A stretch of 47,354 nucleotides of DNA from the NCBI GenBank assembly GCA_035943635.1, contig DASZBX010000059.1, forward strand, positions 1 to 47,354, read 5' to 3'. The stretch comes from DASZBX01 sp035943635. GTDB lineage: Bacteria > Actinomycetota > Actinomycetes > Streptomycetales > Catenulisporaceae. Shown piece by piece: positions 40,200 through 47,354 of the stretch (positions within the stretch are counted from its first letter, which is position 1; the number at the start of each line of letters is the position of its first letter). The translations under genes were made by a program, and so were the position numbers. The notes beneath the pieces are model-generated. The model saw nothing but the letters and a program-made list of their open reading frames with translations, was not told the DNA's origin and made no database searches.

Positions 40200-41714
40200 G
40201 TGGCGGATGTGATCATCGTCGGAGCGGGCCCGACCGGGCTGATGCTCGCCTGCGAGCTGCGGCTCGCCGGAGCGGACGTGCTGGTGCTCGAACGCCTCGC
40301 CGAACGCAACGGCGAGTCCCGGGCCGGCGGCCTGCACGCCCGCAGCGTGGAGCTGTTCGACCAGCGCGGGATCGCGGACCGGTTCCTCGCGGCCGGCCGG
40401 ACCGGGCCGTTCGCGCACTTCTCCTTCATCCCGCTGGACATCGGCGGTCTGCCGACCAGGCACCCGTACGCCCTGGCCATCCACCAGTCCCGGGTCGAAC
40501 TGCTCCTGGAGGAGCGCGCCGCCGAGCTCGGCGTGCGGCTGCGCCGGTCCGCGCAGGTGACCGGCCTGCGCCAGGACGCGGCCGGGGTCGACGTGGAGGT
40601 CGCCGGCGACCGGGGTACCGAGCAGCTGCGCTCGGACTACCTGGTCGGCTGCGACGGCGGCCGCGGCGTCGTGCGCAAGCTGGCCGGCATCGGCATGACC
40701 GGGACGCCGGCCACGCTCACCGCGCTGATGGGCGACGTCAAGCTCACCGATCCGCCGGCCGGCATCGTCTTCGGCGCCGAGAGCCGGCGCGAGCACGGGT
40801 CCTTCATGGTCTTCCCGGCGGAGGAACCCGACACGCACCGGGTGATCACCATGGAGTTCGACAAGGTCACCGCCCGGGACGCCCCGGTGACCCTCGAGGC
40901 GCTGCGCCGGGCGTGCGTCAAGATCGCCGGCACCGACTTCGGCATGCACGACCCGCGCTGGCTCACCAGCTTCAGCGACGCCGCGCGGCAGGCCGACAGC
41001 TATCGCGAGGGACGGGTCCTGCTCGCCGGGGACGCCGCCCACATCCATTTCCCGTCCAGCGGGCAGGGGATGAACCTCGGCCTCCAGGACGCGGTCAACC
41101 TGGGCTGGAAACTCGGCTCGGTCGTGCGCGGACAGGCCCCCGAGCACCTGCTGGACAGCTTCCACGCCGAACGGCACCCGGCCACCGAACGCATGCTGGA
41201 CAACACCCGCGCGCAGACCGCCCTGTGGCGCCCGGATGCCCAGACCGACGCGTTGCGCCGGGTGTTCGGCGCCCTGATCGAAGGCGAGGCCGTCACCGGG
41301 TACCTGGGCGGCGCCTGCAGCCAGCTCGACGTGCACTACCCGCTGGGCGACGCGGATCCGGTGGTCGGGCGCCGGATGCCCGACCTCGACCTCAAGTCGC
41401 CCTCCGGGCAGACCCGCGTCTTCGAACTGCTGCACGCCGCACGGCCCGTTCTGCTCGACCTCGCCGGCCGGCCCGGCCGGCCCGACGCCCTGGACGGGTG
41501 GACGGACCGGGTCGACCTGGTCCGGGCGCGGTGCGACGCCGATCACTGGTCCTACCCGGTGATCGGCGACGTCCCGGCCCCCGCGGCCGTCCTGATCCGC
41601 CCCGACGGCCACGTCGCCTGGGCCGGGTCCGGCGCCCCCGCCGACGCGCAGACCGAGGCCGAGGCCCTGAAGTCCGCGCTCACCCTGTGGTTCGGCCCTG
41701 CCCGGGGCCGCTGA
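40200..41714 (+). CDS. Third FAD-dependent aromatic hydroxylase
   Basis: A 504-residue monooxygenase with a GTG start after GAGAGAGG. It has VIIVGAGPTGLMLACELRLAG, YLVGCDGGRGVVRKLAG, RVLLAGDAAHIHFPSSGQGMNLG and a C-terminal RPDGHVAWAGSGA. It belongs to the same family as those at 30058 and 31579 but lies after the reductases, suggesting a later step. Three such enzymes imply heavy oxidation of the aglycone. Exact position of attack unknown. Confidence 0.9.
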   Translation: MADVIIVGAGPTGLMLACELRLAGADVLVLERLAERNGESRAGGLHARSVELFDQRGIADRFLAAGRTGPFAHFSFIPLDIGGLPTRHPYALAIHQSRVELLLEERAAELGVRLRRSAQVTGLRQDAAGVDVEVAGDRGTEQLRSDYLVGCDGGRGVVRKLAGIGMTGTPATLTALMGDVKLTDPPAGIVFGAESRREHGSFMVFPAEEPDTHRVITMEFDKVTARDAPVTLEALRRACVKIAGTDFGMHDPRWLTSFSDAARQADSYREGRVLLAGDAAHIHFPSSGQGMNLGLQDAVNLGWKLGSVVRGQAPEHLLDSFHAERHPATERMLDNTRAQTALWRPDAQTDALRRVFGALIEGEAVTGYLGGACSQLDVHYPLGDADPVVGRRMPDLDLKSPSGQTRVFELLHAARPVLLDLAGRPGRPDALDGWTDRVDLVRARCDADHWSYPVIGDVPAPAAVLIRPDGHVAWAGSGAPADAQTEAEALKSALTLWFGPARGR

Positions 41715-41785
41715 CCGAGCTCGTCGCCGAAGACGCGACGCGACAAGAACCGGGCTCCACGCCCCTTCGCTGATTGGTGAATCGC

Positions 41786-42844
41786 ATGTCCACGGATGAA
41801 TCGACGTCCACTCCCGCGACCGGCGGCCTGCCGCCGGAACTCGCCACGCTGATGCGGCTCGCGGACCTGGTCACCCCCATGGCGGTGCGGGTGGCCGCGA
41901 GTCTGCGGCTGATCGACCACATGGACGACGGCGTGCACGACCTCGAGTCGCTCGCGAAGGCGACGGACTCCCACCAGGACACCCTGGGCCGGCTGATCCG
42001 GCACCTGGTCGCCGTCGAGGTGCTGCGGGAGACCGCGCCGGGCCGCTACGAGCCCACCGCCCTCGGCGGGCTGCTGGCCCACGGCCGCCCGGAGTCCCAG
42101 GTGGGCTGGCTGGATCCGGCCCACATGATCGGGCGGGCGGACCTCGCCCTGATCCACCTCTTCGACGCCGTGCACGACGGCCGCCCGATCTACCCGCGGC
42201 ACTACGGCGAGGAGTTCTGGGACGACGTCTCGGGCGACCCGGTCCTCGGCGCGACGTTCTACGACCTGATGGCGAACGGCCAGAAGACCATCTTCGCCGA
42301 GGCGGTGCGGCTGCACGACTGGACCGGTGCGCGCCGCCTGCTCGACCTCGGCGGCGCCGACGGCGACTTCATCGCCACCGTGCTGGCGCAGGAGCCCGGC
42401 CTGAGCGCCACCCTGGTGGAACTGCCCGGCCCGGCGGCCCGGGCGCGGGAGAAGTTCGCCCGGGCCGGACTGGCCGGCCGGGCCGAGGTCGTGGACGGCA
42501 GCTTCTTCGACCCGCCGCCCACGACGGCCGACGTGGTCGCGCTGTCGTTCGTTCTGCACAACTGGTCGGACGAGGACGCCGTGCGGATCCTGCGCCGCTG
42601 CGCCCAGGCGCTGGAGCCGGACGGCACGGTGCTGCTGATCGAGAGCGCCGACCAGTCGGCCGCCGCCCCGGACCCGGGATCCACGAGCGGGGACCTGCGG
42701 ATGATGGCCTACTTCGGCGGGCGGGAGCGCACCTACGAGCAGTGGCGGGAGCTCGTGTCCGCCGCGGGGATGCGGATCGAGTCGGTGTCCGACGCCCTGG
42801 CCTACGGCGCACGCCTGCTGACCGTCGTGAAACCGTCCGCCTGA
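41786..42844 (+). CDS. SAM-dependent O-methyltransferase (DnrK/RdmB family), first copy
   Basis: A 352-residue methyltransferase. The N-terminal winged-helix dimer domain is LATLMRLADLVTPMAVRVAASLRLIDHMDDG. The SAM motif is DLGGADG (187-193), a variation on DLGGGxG, and the catalytic-type His is in FVLHNWSDEDA. RdmB, a close family member, hydroxylates rather than methylates, so the reaction could differ. ATG 41786 is chosen over the in-frame TTG 41774. Confidence 0.88.
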   Translation: MSTDESTSTPATGGLPPELATLMRLADLVTPMAVRVAASLRLIDHMDDGVHDLESLAKATDSHQDTLGRLIRHLVAVEVLRETAPGRYEPTALGGLLAHGRPESQVGWLDPAHMIGRADLALIHLFDAVHDGRPIYPRHYGEEFWDDVSGDPVLGATFYDLMANGQKTIFAEAVRLHDWTGARRLLDLGGADGDFIATVLAQEPGLSATLVELPGPAARAREKFARAGLAGRAEVVDGSFFDPPPTTADVVALSFVLHNWSDEDAVRILRRCAQALEPDGTVLLIESADQSAAAPDPGSTSGDLRMMAYFGGRERTYEQWRELVSAAGMRIESVSDALAYGARLLTVVKPSA

Positions 42845-42960
42845 CGCACTGCCCGCACGGCGCGGTTCCGCAGGACCGCGAAACGGACAGCAACCGATCA
42901 CGCCGCCCACCCGCGGGCGGGCCGGCACCACCTCGCAGATCGAGCGGAAGGGAAATCACT

Positions 42961-44019
42961 GTGGCGCACAACGAGGGCCGGACGGCCACGCCGGACGACC
43001 GCGCACACGTCGTCCAGCTGGTGTTCGGCAACCTGGCGGCGCACGCCGTGCACGCGGCCGTCGACTTGAAGATCGCCGAGCTGATCGGGACCGGCGAGCG
43101 GACCGCCGCCGCCGTGGCCCGGGACGCCGGCACGGACCCGCAGCCCATGCTGCGGCTGCTGCGCGCCCTGGCGGCCCTGCGCCTGCTCGAGGAAACCGGT
43201 CCCGGCACCTTCTCGGTGACCGCGGCCGGCGCCCTGCTGGACCCGGGCAGCCCCGGTTCCATGGCCGCCCTGATCAGCTCCTCGGCGACCATGGAGAAGA
43301 TGATGCGGCCCGGCTGGGACTACCTGGCCGACAGCGTCCGCACCGGGGAGACCTCCTTCGAGAAGATCTTCGGCAAGGACTTCTTCAGCCACCTGAGGGA
43401 GGACCCGGAGCGCTACGCGGGCTTCAACGGGGCGATGAGCCAGGCGACCCGCGCCGCCGCGGCGGTCCTGCCCGGCGTCTTGGACTTCGGCCGCTTCGGC
43501 ACGGTCGCCGACGTCGGAGGCGGGGACGGCACCCTGCTCGCCGCCGTCCTGCGGGAGCACGCGTCCCTGGCCGGCATCCTCTACGACACCGAGGAGGGCT
43601 TGGCCCAGGCCCCGCAGACCCTGCGGCGCGACGGTCTGCAGGACCGCTGTGCCGTGGTGCCGGGAGACTTCTTCACCTCGGTTCCCGCAGGAGCCGACGC
43701 CTACCTCGTCAAGAGCATCCTGCACGACTGGCCGGACGACCTGTGCGTCACGATCCTCGGGCACTGCCGCGACGTGCTACCGGCGGACGGACGCGTGCTC
43801 ATCGTGGAGCCCGTTCTGGCCGAGACGGTCGAACCCCGGGCGGTGGGGCAGTACCTCGGTGATCTCAACATGCTGGTCAACTGGGGCGGCCGGGAGCGCA
43901 CCCGGGCGGAGTTCGAGGTGATCTGCCGCCAGGCGGGCCTGGAGATCCGGTCGGTGACGCCCCTGACCGGGCTCGGTTTCAGCCTCATCGAGGCCGGGGC
44001 GGCCCGGCGGACCGGGTGA
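42961..44019 (+). CDS. SAM-dependent O-methyltransferase, second copy
   Basis: A 352-residue enzyme with GTG start at 42961 after GGAAGGGAAA. The N-terminal dimer domain is VVQLVFGNLAAHAVHAAVDLKIAELIG; SAM motif DVGGGDG (184-190); catalytic-type His in KSILHDWPDDL; C-terminal NWGGRERTRAEFEVICRQAG. The intact GGG motif makes true methyltransfer likely, for instance on a phenol of the aglycone (TcmN/TcmO type) or a sugar hydroxyl. The frame extends upstream to 42742 but overlaps the first methyltransferase gene. Confidence 0.9.
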   Translation: MAHNEGRTATPDDRAHVVQLVFGNLAAHAVHAAVDLKIAELIGTGERTAAAVARDAGTDPQPMLRLLRALAALRLLEETGPGTFSVTAAGALLDPGSPGSMAALISSSATMEKMMRPGWDYLADSVRTGETSFEKIFGKDFFSHLREDPERYAGFNGAMSQATRAAAAVLPGVLDFGRFGTVADVGGGDGTLLAAVLREHASLAGILYDTEEGLAQAPQTLRRDGLQDRCAVVPGDFFTSVPAGADAYLVKSILHDWPDDLCVTILGHCRDVLPADGRVLIVEPVLAETVEPRAVGQYLGDLNMLVNWGGRERTRAEFEVICRQAGLEIRSVTPLTGLGFSLIEAGAARRTG

Positions 44020-44305
44020 GGCGGCCTGGCCGATCCGCCCCGCGGGGGACCGGTGCGCCGGCGCGGCGGCCCGGATTCCTGCGTGCGGGTAGCGAGCGAA
44101 TAAGTATTGTGGTCTGATATACGGAGGGTTATCTCCTGCTTCGAACCATCCTGGGCGTTCCTGTAAGTGTTCAGATATAGATGGCACAAACCGAGTGTCG
44201 GCCTGTGGTCTCACCTCGGGTTTGACAGGAACACGACTCGCGTGTCAGCGTCCGAGGGTAGGCAAGATCGAGCCGAATCCGCTCGGAGACAAGAGGAGTC
44301 ACGCT
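44020..44305 (+). promoter_or_regulatory. Promoter region of the second BBE oxidase gene
   Basis: 286 bp without a gene; 44090-44200 is distinctly AT-richer than the surroundings. Two similar boxes, TCTGATATA (44113-44121) and TCAGATATA (44171-44179), are direct near-repeats 58 bp apart. AGAGGAG at 44292-44298 is the ribosome site for GTG 44306. The break in coding and composition suggests a separate transcription unit. Confidence 0.4.
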
Positions 44306-45694
44306 GTGACAGCACCTTTCGAACGAGCCCCGTTTTCGACGGGGGATCTCACCGACGAGCAGTACGGGCAGATCATCAGGCCCGGGGACGAGGAGTACGA
44401 CGCCGCGCGCGCCGTGTACCCGGGCGACGTCGACCGCCGGCCCGCCGTGATCCTGCGCCCCCGGAACGCCGGGCAGGTGGCACACGTCGTGGCGCTGGCG
44501 CGGCAGACCGGGATCGCGCTGGCCGTGCGCGGCGGCGGGCACAGCGTGGCCGGGTACGGGGTCTGCGAAGGAGGCCTCGTCCTGGACCTGTCCGCCATGC
44601 GGGCGGTGGAGATCGACGCCGAGGCCCGTACCGCCTGGGCGGAGGGCGGGATCACCGCCGGCGAGTACACCGAGGCTGCGGCGAAGTACGGGCTCGCGAC
44701 CGGATTCGGCGACGGGTCGCTGACCGGGGTGGCGGGCATCACGCTGGGCGGCGGCATCGGCTACCTGACCCGCAAGTACGGAATGACCGTCGACGACCTG
44801 CTGGCCGTGGAGATCGTCACGGCCGACGGCGAACTGCTGTCGGTGGACGAGGACCACCACCCCGACCTGTTCTGGGCCCTGCGCGGCGGCGGAGGCAACT
44901 TCGGGGTGGTGACCCGCCTGAAGTTCCGGCTGCACGAGGTCGAGAGCGTCTACGGCGGGATGCTGGTGCTCCCGGTCACCGCCGAGATCCTGGAGGCCTT
45001 CATCGCCGAGGCCGAGGCGGCCCCCGAGGAGCTCTCCACGGTGGTGAACGTGTGGACGGCACCGCGCTTCCCCTTCATTCCCAAGGAGTACCACGGCAAG
45101 CCGGTCATCCTCGCGATGCTGTGCTACGCGGGCCCGGCCGAGACCGGCGAGGAGGTGATCGGCCGGTTCCGCGCGATCGCCACGCCGCTGGCCGACATGG
45201 TGCGGGCCATGCCCTACACCGGGATGTTCTTTCCGCCGGACCCCTCGGAGCACCCCGTCTCGGCGTCGCGCAACCTGTTCATCGACCGGGTCGACCGCGC
45301 CACCGCCGAGACCATCCTGGACCGGGTGAGCACCTCGAGCGCGCGGATGGCCGCGACACAGCTGCGGGTGCTGGGCGGGGCCATGGCGCGGGTCCCGGAC
45401 GCCGCGACGGCCTTCGCCCACCGGCAGAGCAAGATCATGGCCCATCTGTCCGCCATCTACGTCGACCCGGCCGAGGCCGACGTGCACGAGAGGTGGGTCG
45501 AGGAGTTCTCCGCGGCCGTCCGGCAGTCCGACGCCGGAGGGTACATCAACTTCCTCGGGGAACTCGATCAGGAAGACATCAGGGAGCAGGTCTACCCCGG
45601 GGCCGCCTGGGAACGGCTGTCCCGGATCAAGGCGCAGTACGACCCGGCCAACCTGTTCCGCGCCAACCACAACGTCCCGCCCGCGACGGGCTGA
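44306..45694 (+). CDS. BBE-type FAD-linked oxidase
   Basis: A 462-residue enzyme with the flavin-linking His79 in AVRGGGHSVAGYGVCEGG, then GFGDGSLTGVAGITLGGGIGYL, DLFWALRGGGGNFGVVT and the C-terminal BBE motif YDPANLFRANHNVPP. The position of a second (Cys) flavin bond is Gly137, so it is mono-covalent. The GTG at 44306 is placed 7 nt after AGAGGAG; the open frame begins at 44195 but lacks homology. It may oxidise the deoxysugar (AknOx-like) or form a lactone/quinone (GilR-like). A terminator-like hairpin lies downstream at 45771. Confidence 0.9.
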   Translation: MTAPFERAPFSTGDLTDEQYGQIIRPGDEEYDAARAVYPGDVDRRPAVILRPRNAGQVAHVVALARQTGIALAVRGGGHSVAGYGVCEGGLVLDLSAMRAVEIDAEARTAWAEGGITAGEYTEAAAKYGLATGFGDGSLTGVAGITLGGGIGYLTRKYGMTVDDLLAVEIVTADGELLSVDEDHHPDLFWALRGGGGNFGVVTRLKFRLHEVESVYGGMLVLPVTAEILEAFIAEAEAAPEELSTVVNVWTAPRFPFIPKEYHGKPVILAMLCYAGPAETGEEVIGRFRAIATPLADMVRAMPYTGMFFPPDPSEHPVSASRNLFIDRVDRATAETILDRVSTSSARMAATQLRVLGGAMARVPDAATAFAHRQSKIMAHLSAIYVDPAEADVHERWVEEFSAAVRQSDAGGYINFLGELDQEDIREQVYPGAAWERLSRIKAQYDPANLFRANHNVPPATG

Positions 45695-45770
45695 CGATCC
45701 GCCGGCCCGGCCCTGACGTCCACGCCTTTCGCGGGCGGCGTCCGGGGCCCTGGCCGGTGCTCCGCCACAT

Positions 45771-45813
45771 CGGCGGGTGGGGAAAGCCGTTGTCCGGCTT
45801 GCCCCACCCGCCG
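45771..45813. terminator. Terminator hairpin after the BBE oxidase gene
   Basis: CGGCGGGTGGGG-A-AAGCCG, loop TTGTC, CGGCTT-G-CCCCACCCGCCG: 18 paired bases with one A-G mismatch, 76 nt after the stop codon. Downstream, TGACCGGGCCCG is repeated directly (45884-45895 and 45903-45914). The rest of 45695-45997 holds no recognisable gene. Confidence 0.8.
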
Positions 45814-45997
45814 AAGTCATGAGCGGGCCGAACCGGTGCGGAGCCGGTCCCGGCCCGCCATCGCGGCCGGCCTCCCCGCCGGGTGACCGGGCCCGGGTGC
45901 GATGACCGGGCCCGTCCCGCCGGTGTGTTCCGGATCCGCTCGGGGTGCCCGGCTGCATGATCAGCCGCATCCCCACACGAACCGAGAGGACCTCTCG

Positions 45998-46213
45998 ATG
46001 CAGTCTCCGGTGCACGAACACTGCTTTCCCGCCGCGGACACCTCCGCCCCGCCGCCCGGCCGGGCAGGGCGCCGGGAACCACATCCGGGCGCCGGCGGCA
46101 GAGAGCAGGCCGCCGGAGCAGCCGGTGCTCGCGGTGGCCGGACGGCCGCCCGGTACCGGGGCGTCCCCGGCCCGCGCAAGCCCGCCGCGCCCGGGACGAG
46201 CAGTGCGGCCTGA
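45998..46213 (+). CDS. Small Pro/Ala/Gly-rich ORF of doubtful reality
   Basis: A 71-codon frame from ATG 45998, preceded by GAGAGGACCTCTCG (a small palindrome that contains a ribosome-like GAGAGG). It begins MQSPVHEHCFPAADTSAPPPG and overlaps the GTG of the next gene. It has low-complexity Ala/Gly/Arg composition and no family I recognise. It may be an unstructured leader or a non-coding leader region. Confidence 0.25.
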   Translation: MQSPVHEHCFPAADTSAPPPGRAGRREPHPGAGGREQAAGAAGARGGRTAARYRGVPGPRKPAAPGTSSAA

Positions 46214-47186
46214 CGCCCGCCCGGTCGCCGGGCTCTCGGTCGTGGTCCTGGGCGGCACCGGATTCGTCGGCCGCCACATCGGCGGGGCCTTCGCCGCGCT
46301 CGGTGCCCAGGTCCACCCGGTGTCGCGCACCGGCGGCCCCGCCGCCGCGCAGCAGCGTCCGCCGATCCGCCTGGACCTGCTCGCGGCGTCGCCGCGCCAG
46401 ATCGCCGAACTGCTCGAGTCGACCGGCGCCCGCGTGGTGGTCAACGCCGCCGGCCAGACCTGGCAGGGCGGCGAGGAGCAGATGGCGGCGGGCAACACCG
46501 ACCTGGTCGAGCGCCTTCTCGCGGTTCTCGCCGACCTGCCCGGCCCGCCGATCCGGCTCGTCCAACTCGGCAGCGTGCACGAGTACGGAGCCGGCGCACT
46601 GGACGGCGCCACGAACGAGGACCACCCCCCGGTCCCGGTCACTGCGTACGGACGGACCAAGCTCGCCGGAACCCAGGCCGTCCTGCGGGCCGCCTCCGGC
46701 CGGCACGCCGAGGCGGTGGTGCTCCGGCTCGCCAACGTGGTCGGCGCCGGGGCTCCGGCCGGCAGCCTCTTCGGCCGGGTCGCGGCCCACCTCGGCCACG
46801 CCGCGCGGGTCCAGGCGCGCGGCGGGGCACCCGCCGAGCTGCGGCTCCCGCCGCTGCGGGTCGCCCGCGACCTGGTGGACGCCGACGACGCCGCCGCCGC
46901 GGTGCTGGCCGCCGCCACGGCACCGGCCGGGGCCGTCACCGGCCGGGTCGTCAACGTCGGCCGCGGCGAGGCGGTCCCGGTACACGACCTGATCCACCGG
47001 ATGATCTCGCTCAGCGGTCTGCGGGTCCCGCTCGTCGAAGAGGCCCAGGGACCGCCCTCGCGCACCGACGTCGCCTGGCAGCAGCTGGACATCACCCGCG
47101 CGGAGAGGCTGTTGGGCTGGCGCCCGGTCCGGTCCGTCGACGACTCCCTGCGCGACCTGCTCGCGCCCGTCCTCGGGCGCGACTGA
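46203..47186 (+). CDS. NAD-dependent epimerase/dehydratase family, probable dTDP-4-keto-deoxyhexose 4-ketoreductase
   Basis: A 327-residue extended SDR: VVVLGGTGFVGRHIGGAFAALG (Rossmann), VNAAGQTWQGGE, LVQLGSVHEYGAG (catalytic Ser region), and the YxxxK pair in TAYGRTKLAGTQAVL. The pattern resembles deoxysugar 4-ketoreductases such as UrdR, SnogC and AknM. GTG 46203 gives a short N-terminal lead before the Rossmann motif; the frame to 45945 is low-complexity. Together with the 3,5-epimerase at 34905 it supports L-deoxysugar synthesis. It is the last complete gene in the window. Confidence 0.85.
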   Translation: MRPDARPVAGLSVVVLGGTGFVGRHIGGAFAALGAQVHPVSRTGGPAAAQQRPPIRLDLLAASPRQIAELLESTGARVVVNAAGQTWQGGEEQMAAGNTDLVERLLAVLADLPGPPIRLVQLGSVHEYGAGALDGATNEDHPPVPVTAYGRTKLAGTQAVLRAASGRHAEAVVLRLANVVGAGAPAGSLFGRVAAHLGHAARVQARGGAPAELRLPPLRVARDLVDADDAAAAVLAAATAPAGAVTGRVVNVGRGEAVPVHDLIHRMISLSGLRVPLVEEAQGPPSRTDVAWQQLDITRAERLLGWRPVRSVDDSLRDLLAPVLGRD

Positions 47187-47225
47187 GACGTGCGACCTAG
47201 GCAGTGTTCGGGGATGTCTCAAGGC

Positions 47226-47334
47226 GCGAATCCGGTGATCGCCGTCGCCTGGCCGCACCGCACGCAACGGCGCAGACGAGCGAGTATGAGCCGTCCCGTG
47301 CGGCGCGCCCATGCTCGGCGCTGACCGGATTCGC
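47226..47334. repeat. Large imperfect hairpin C with conserved apical loop (inverted orientation)
   Basis: Outer arms 47226-47241 and 47319-47334 pair at 13 of 16 positions; inner arms 47258-47271 and 47290-47303 at 12 of 14. The tip on the plus strand is GCAGACGAGCGAGTATG (47272-47288), i.e. CATACTCGCTCGTCTGC on the minus strand. This matches hairpins A and B at all fixed loop positions (CATACT-N3-TCGTCTGC). It begins 40 nt after the epimerase stop. Confidence 0.75.
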
Positions 47335-47354
47335 CGCACCTACCAGCACAAACC

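Noticed and set aside
44113..44179. TCTGATATA/TCAGATATA near-repeats as an operator
   Set aside because: Short, AT-rich and not palindromic; kept only as a note in the promoter entry.
47187..47354. Insertion-sequence end at the right edge
   Set aside because: The GGCAGTGTTCGGGGATGTC stretch looks IS-like, but no transposase or matching inverted end is in the window; the visible structure is explained by hairpin C.

Overview
The window is a very GC-rich, actinobacterial chromosomal segment. Codon third positions are almost all G/C, GTG starts are common, genes are chained by ATGA/GTGA overlaps, and a DevR/DevS pair, a SigB/SigF-type sigma factor and a type II polyketide cluster are present. 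I cannot fix the genus; a streptomycete or another polyketide-producing actinomycete fits. No rRNA, tRNA, CRISPR array or complete insertion sequence is visible.

Layout. Positions 1-7140 are stress and redox genes: a partial band-7 protein, a DevR-like regulator convergent with a DevS-like two-GAF kinase, a TauE/SafE permease, and a TetR regulator with a clear palindromic operator facing a small monooxygenase and an unusual 616-residue CDGSH/ferredoxin-like/CDGSH/truncated-globin protein. Positions 7171-9787 hold a broken TauD-like gene and an arsenic locus (arsR, aquaporin, arsC and a truncated acetyltransferase on the minus strand; arsI divergent on the plus strand). A chrA chromate transporter and a GntR(YtrA)-ABC transporter operon follow to 13552.

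Positions 13600-17013 look rearranged. They hold two large imperfect hairpins (A and B) with nearly the same apical loop, a ParB/StrR-like N-terminus fused in frame to the C-terminal half of a PcaB-type lyase, and a C-terminally truncated acetolactate decarboxylase joined out of frame to an N-terminally truncated aspartate carbamoyltransferase. A third hairpin with the same loop (C, inverted) lies at the extreme right end, 47226-47334. An MFS sugar transporter, a sigma factor, a Gfo/Idh/MocA oxidoreductase and a small unknown protein follow up to 21856.

Positions 22276-47186 are a type II (aromatic) polyketide cluster. It has an atypical OmpR-family regulator of the JadR1 kind and a zinc-finger/HTH protein. 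The core order is cyclase, KS-alpha, KS-beta, ACP, ketoreductase, aromatase/cyclase, FAD oxygenase, the order I know from angucycline clusters (urdamycin/PGA type F-A-B-C-D-L-E). Tailoring genes are two more FAD monooxygenases, a SnoaL-like protein, a glycosyltransferase, two deoxysugar enzymes, two BBE-type flavin oxidases, an acyl-CoA-dehydrogenase-like oxygenase, two NmrA-like reductases and two O-methyltransferases. The predicted product is an oxidised, methylated, deoxysugar-bearing angucycline-type aromatic polyketide. Early sugar-nucleotide genes are absent and may lie past the right edge.

The least explained feature is the three-copy family of large hairpins sharing the loop CATACT-N3-TCGTCTGC. 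The arms differ in sequence but stay self-complementary.
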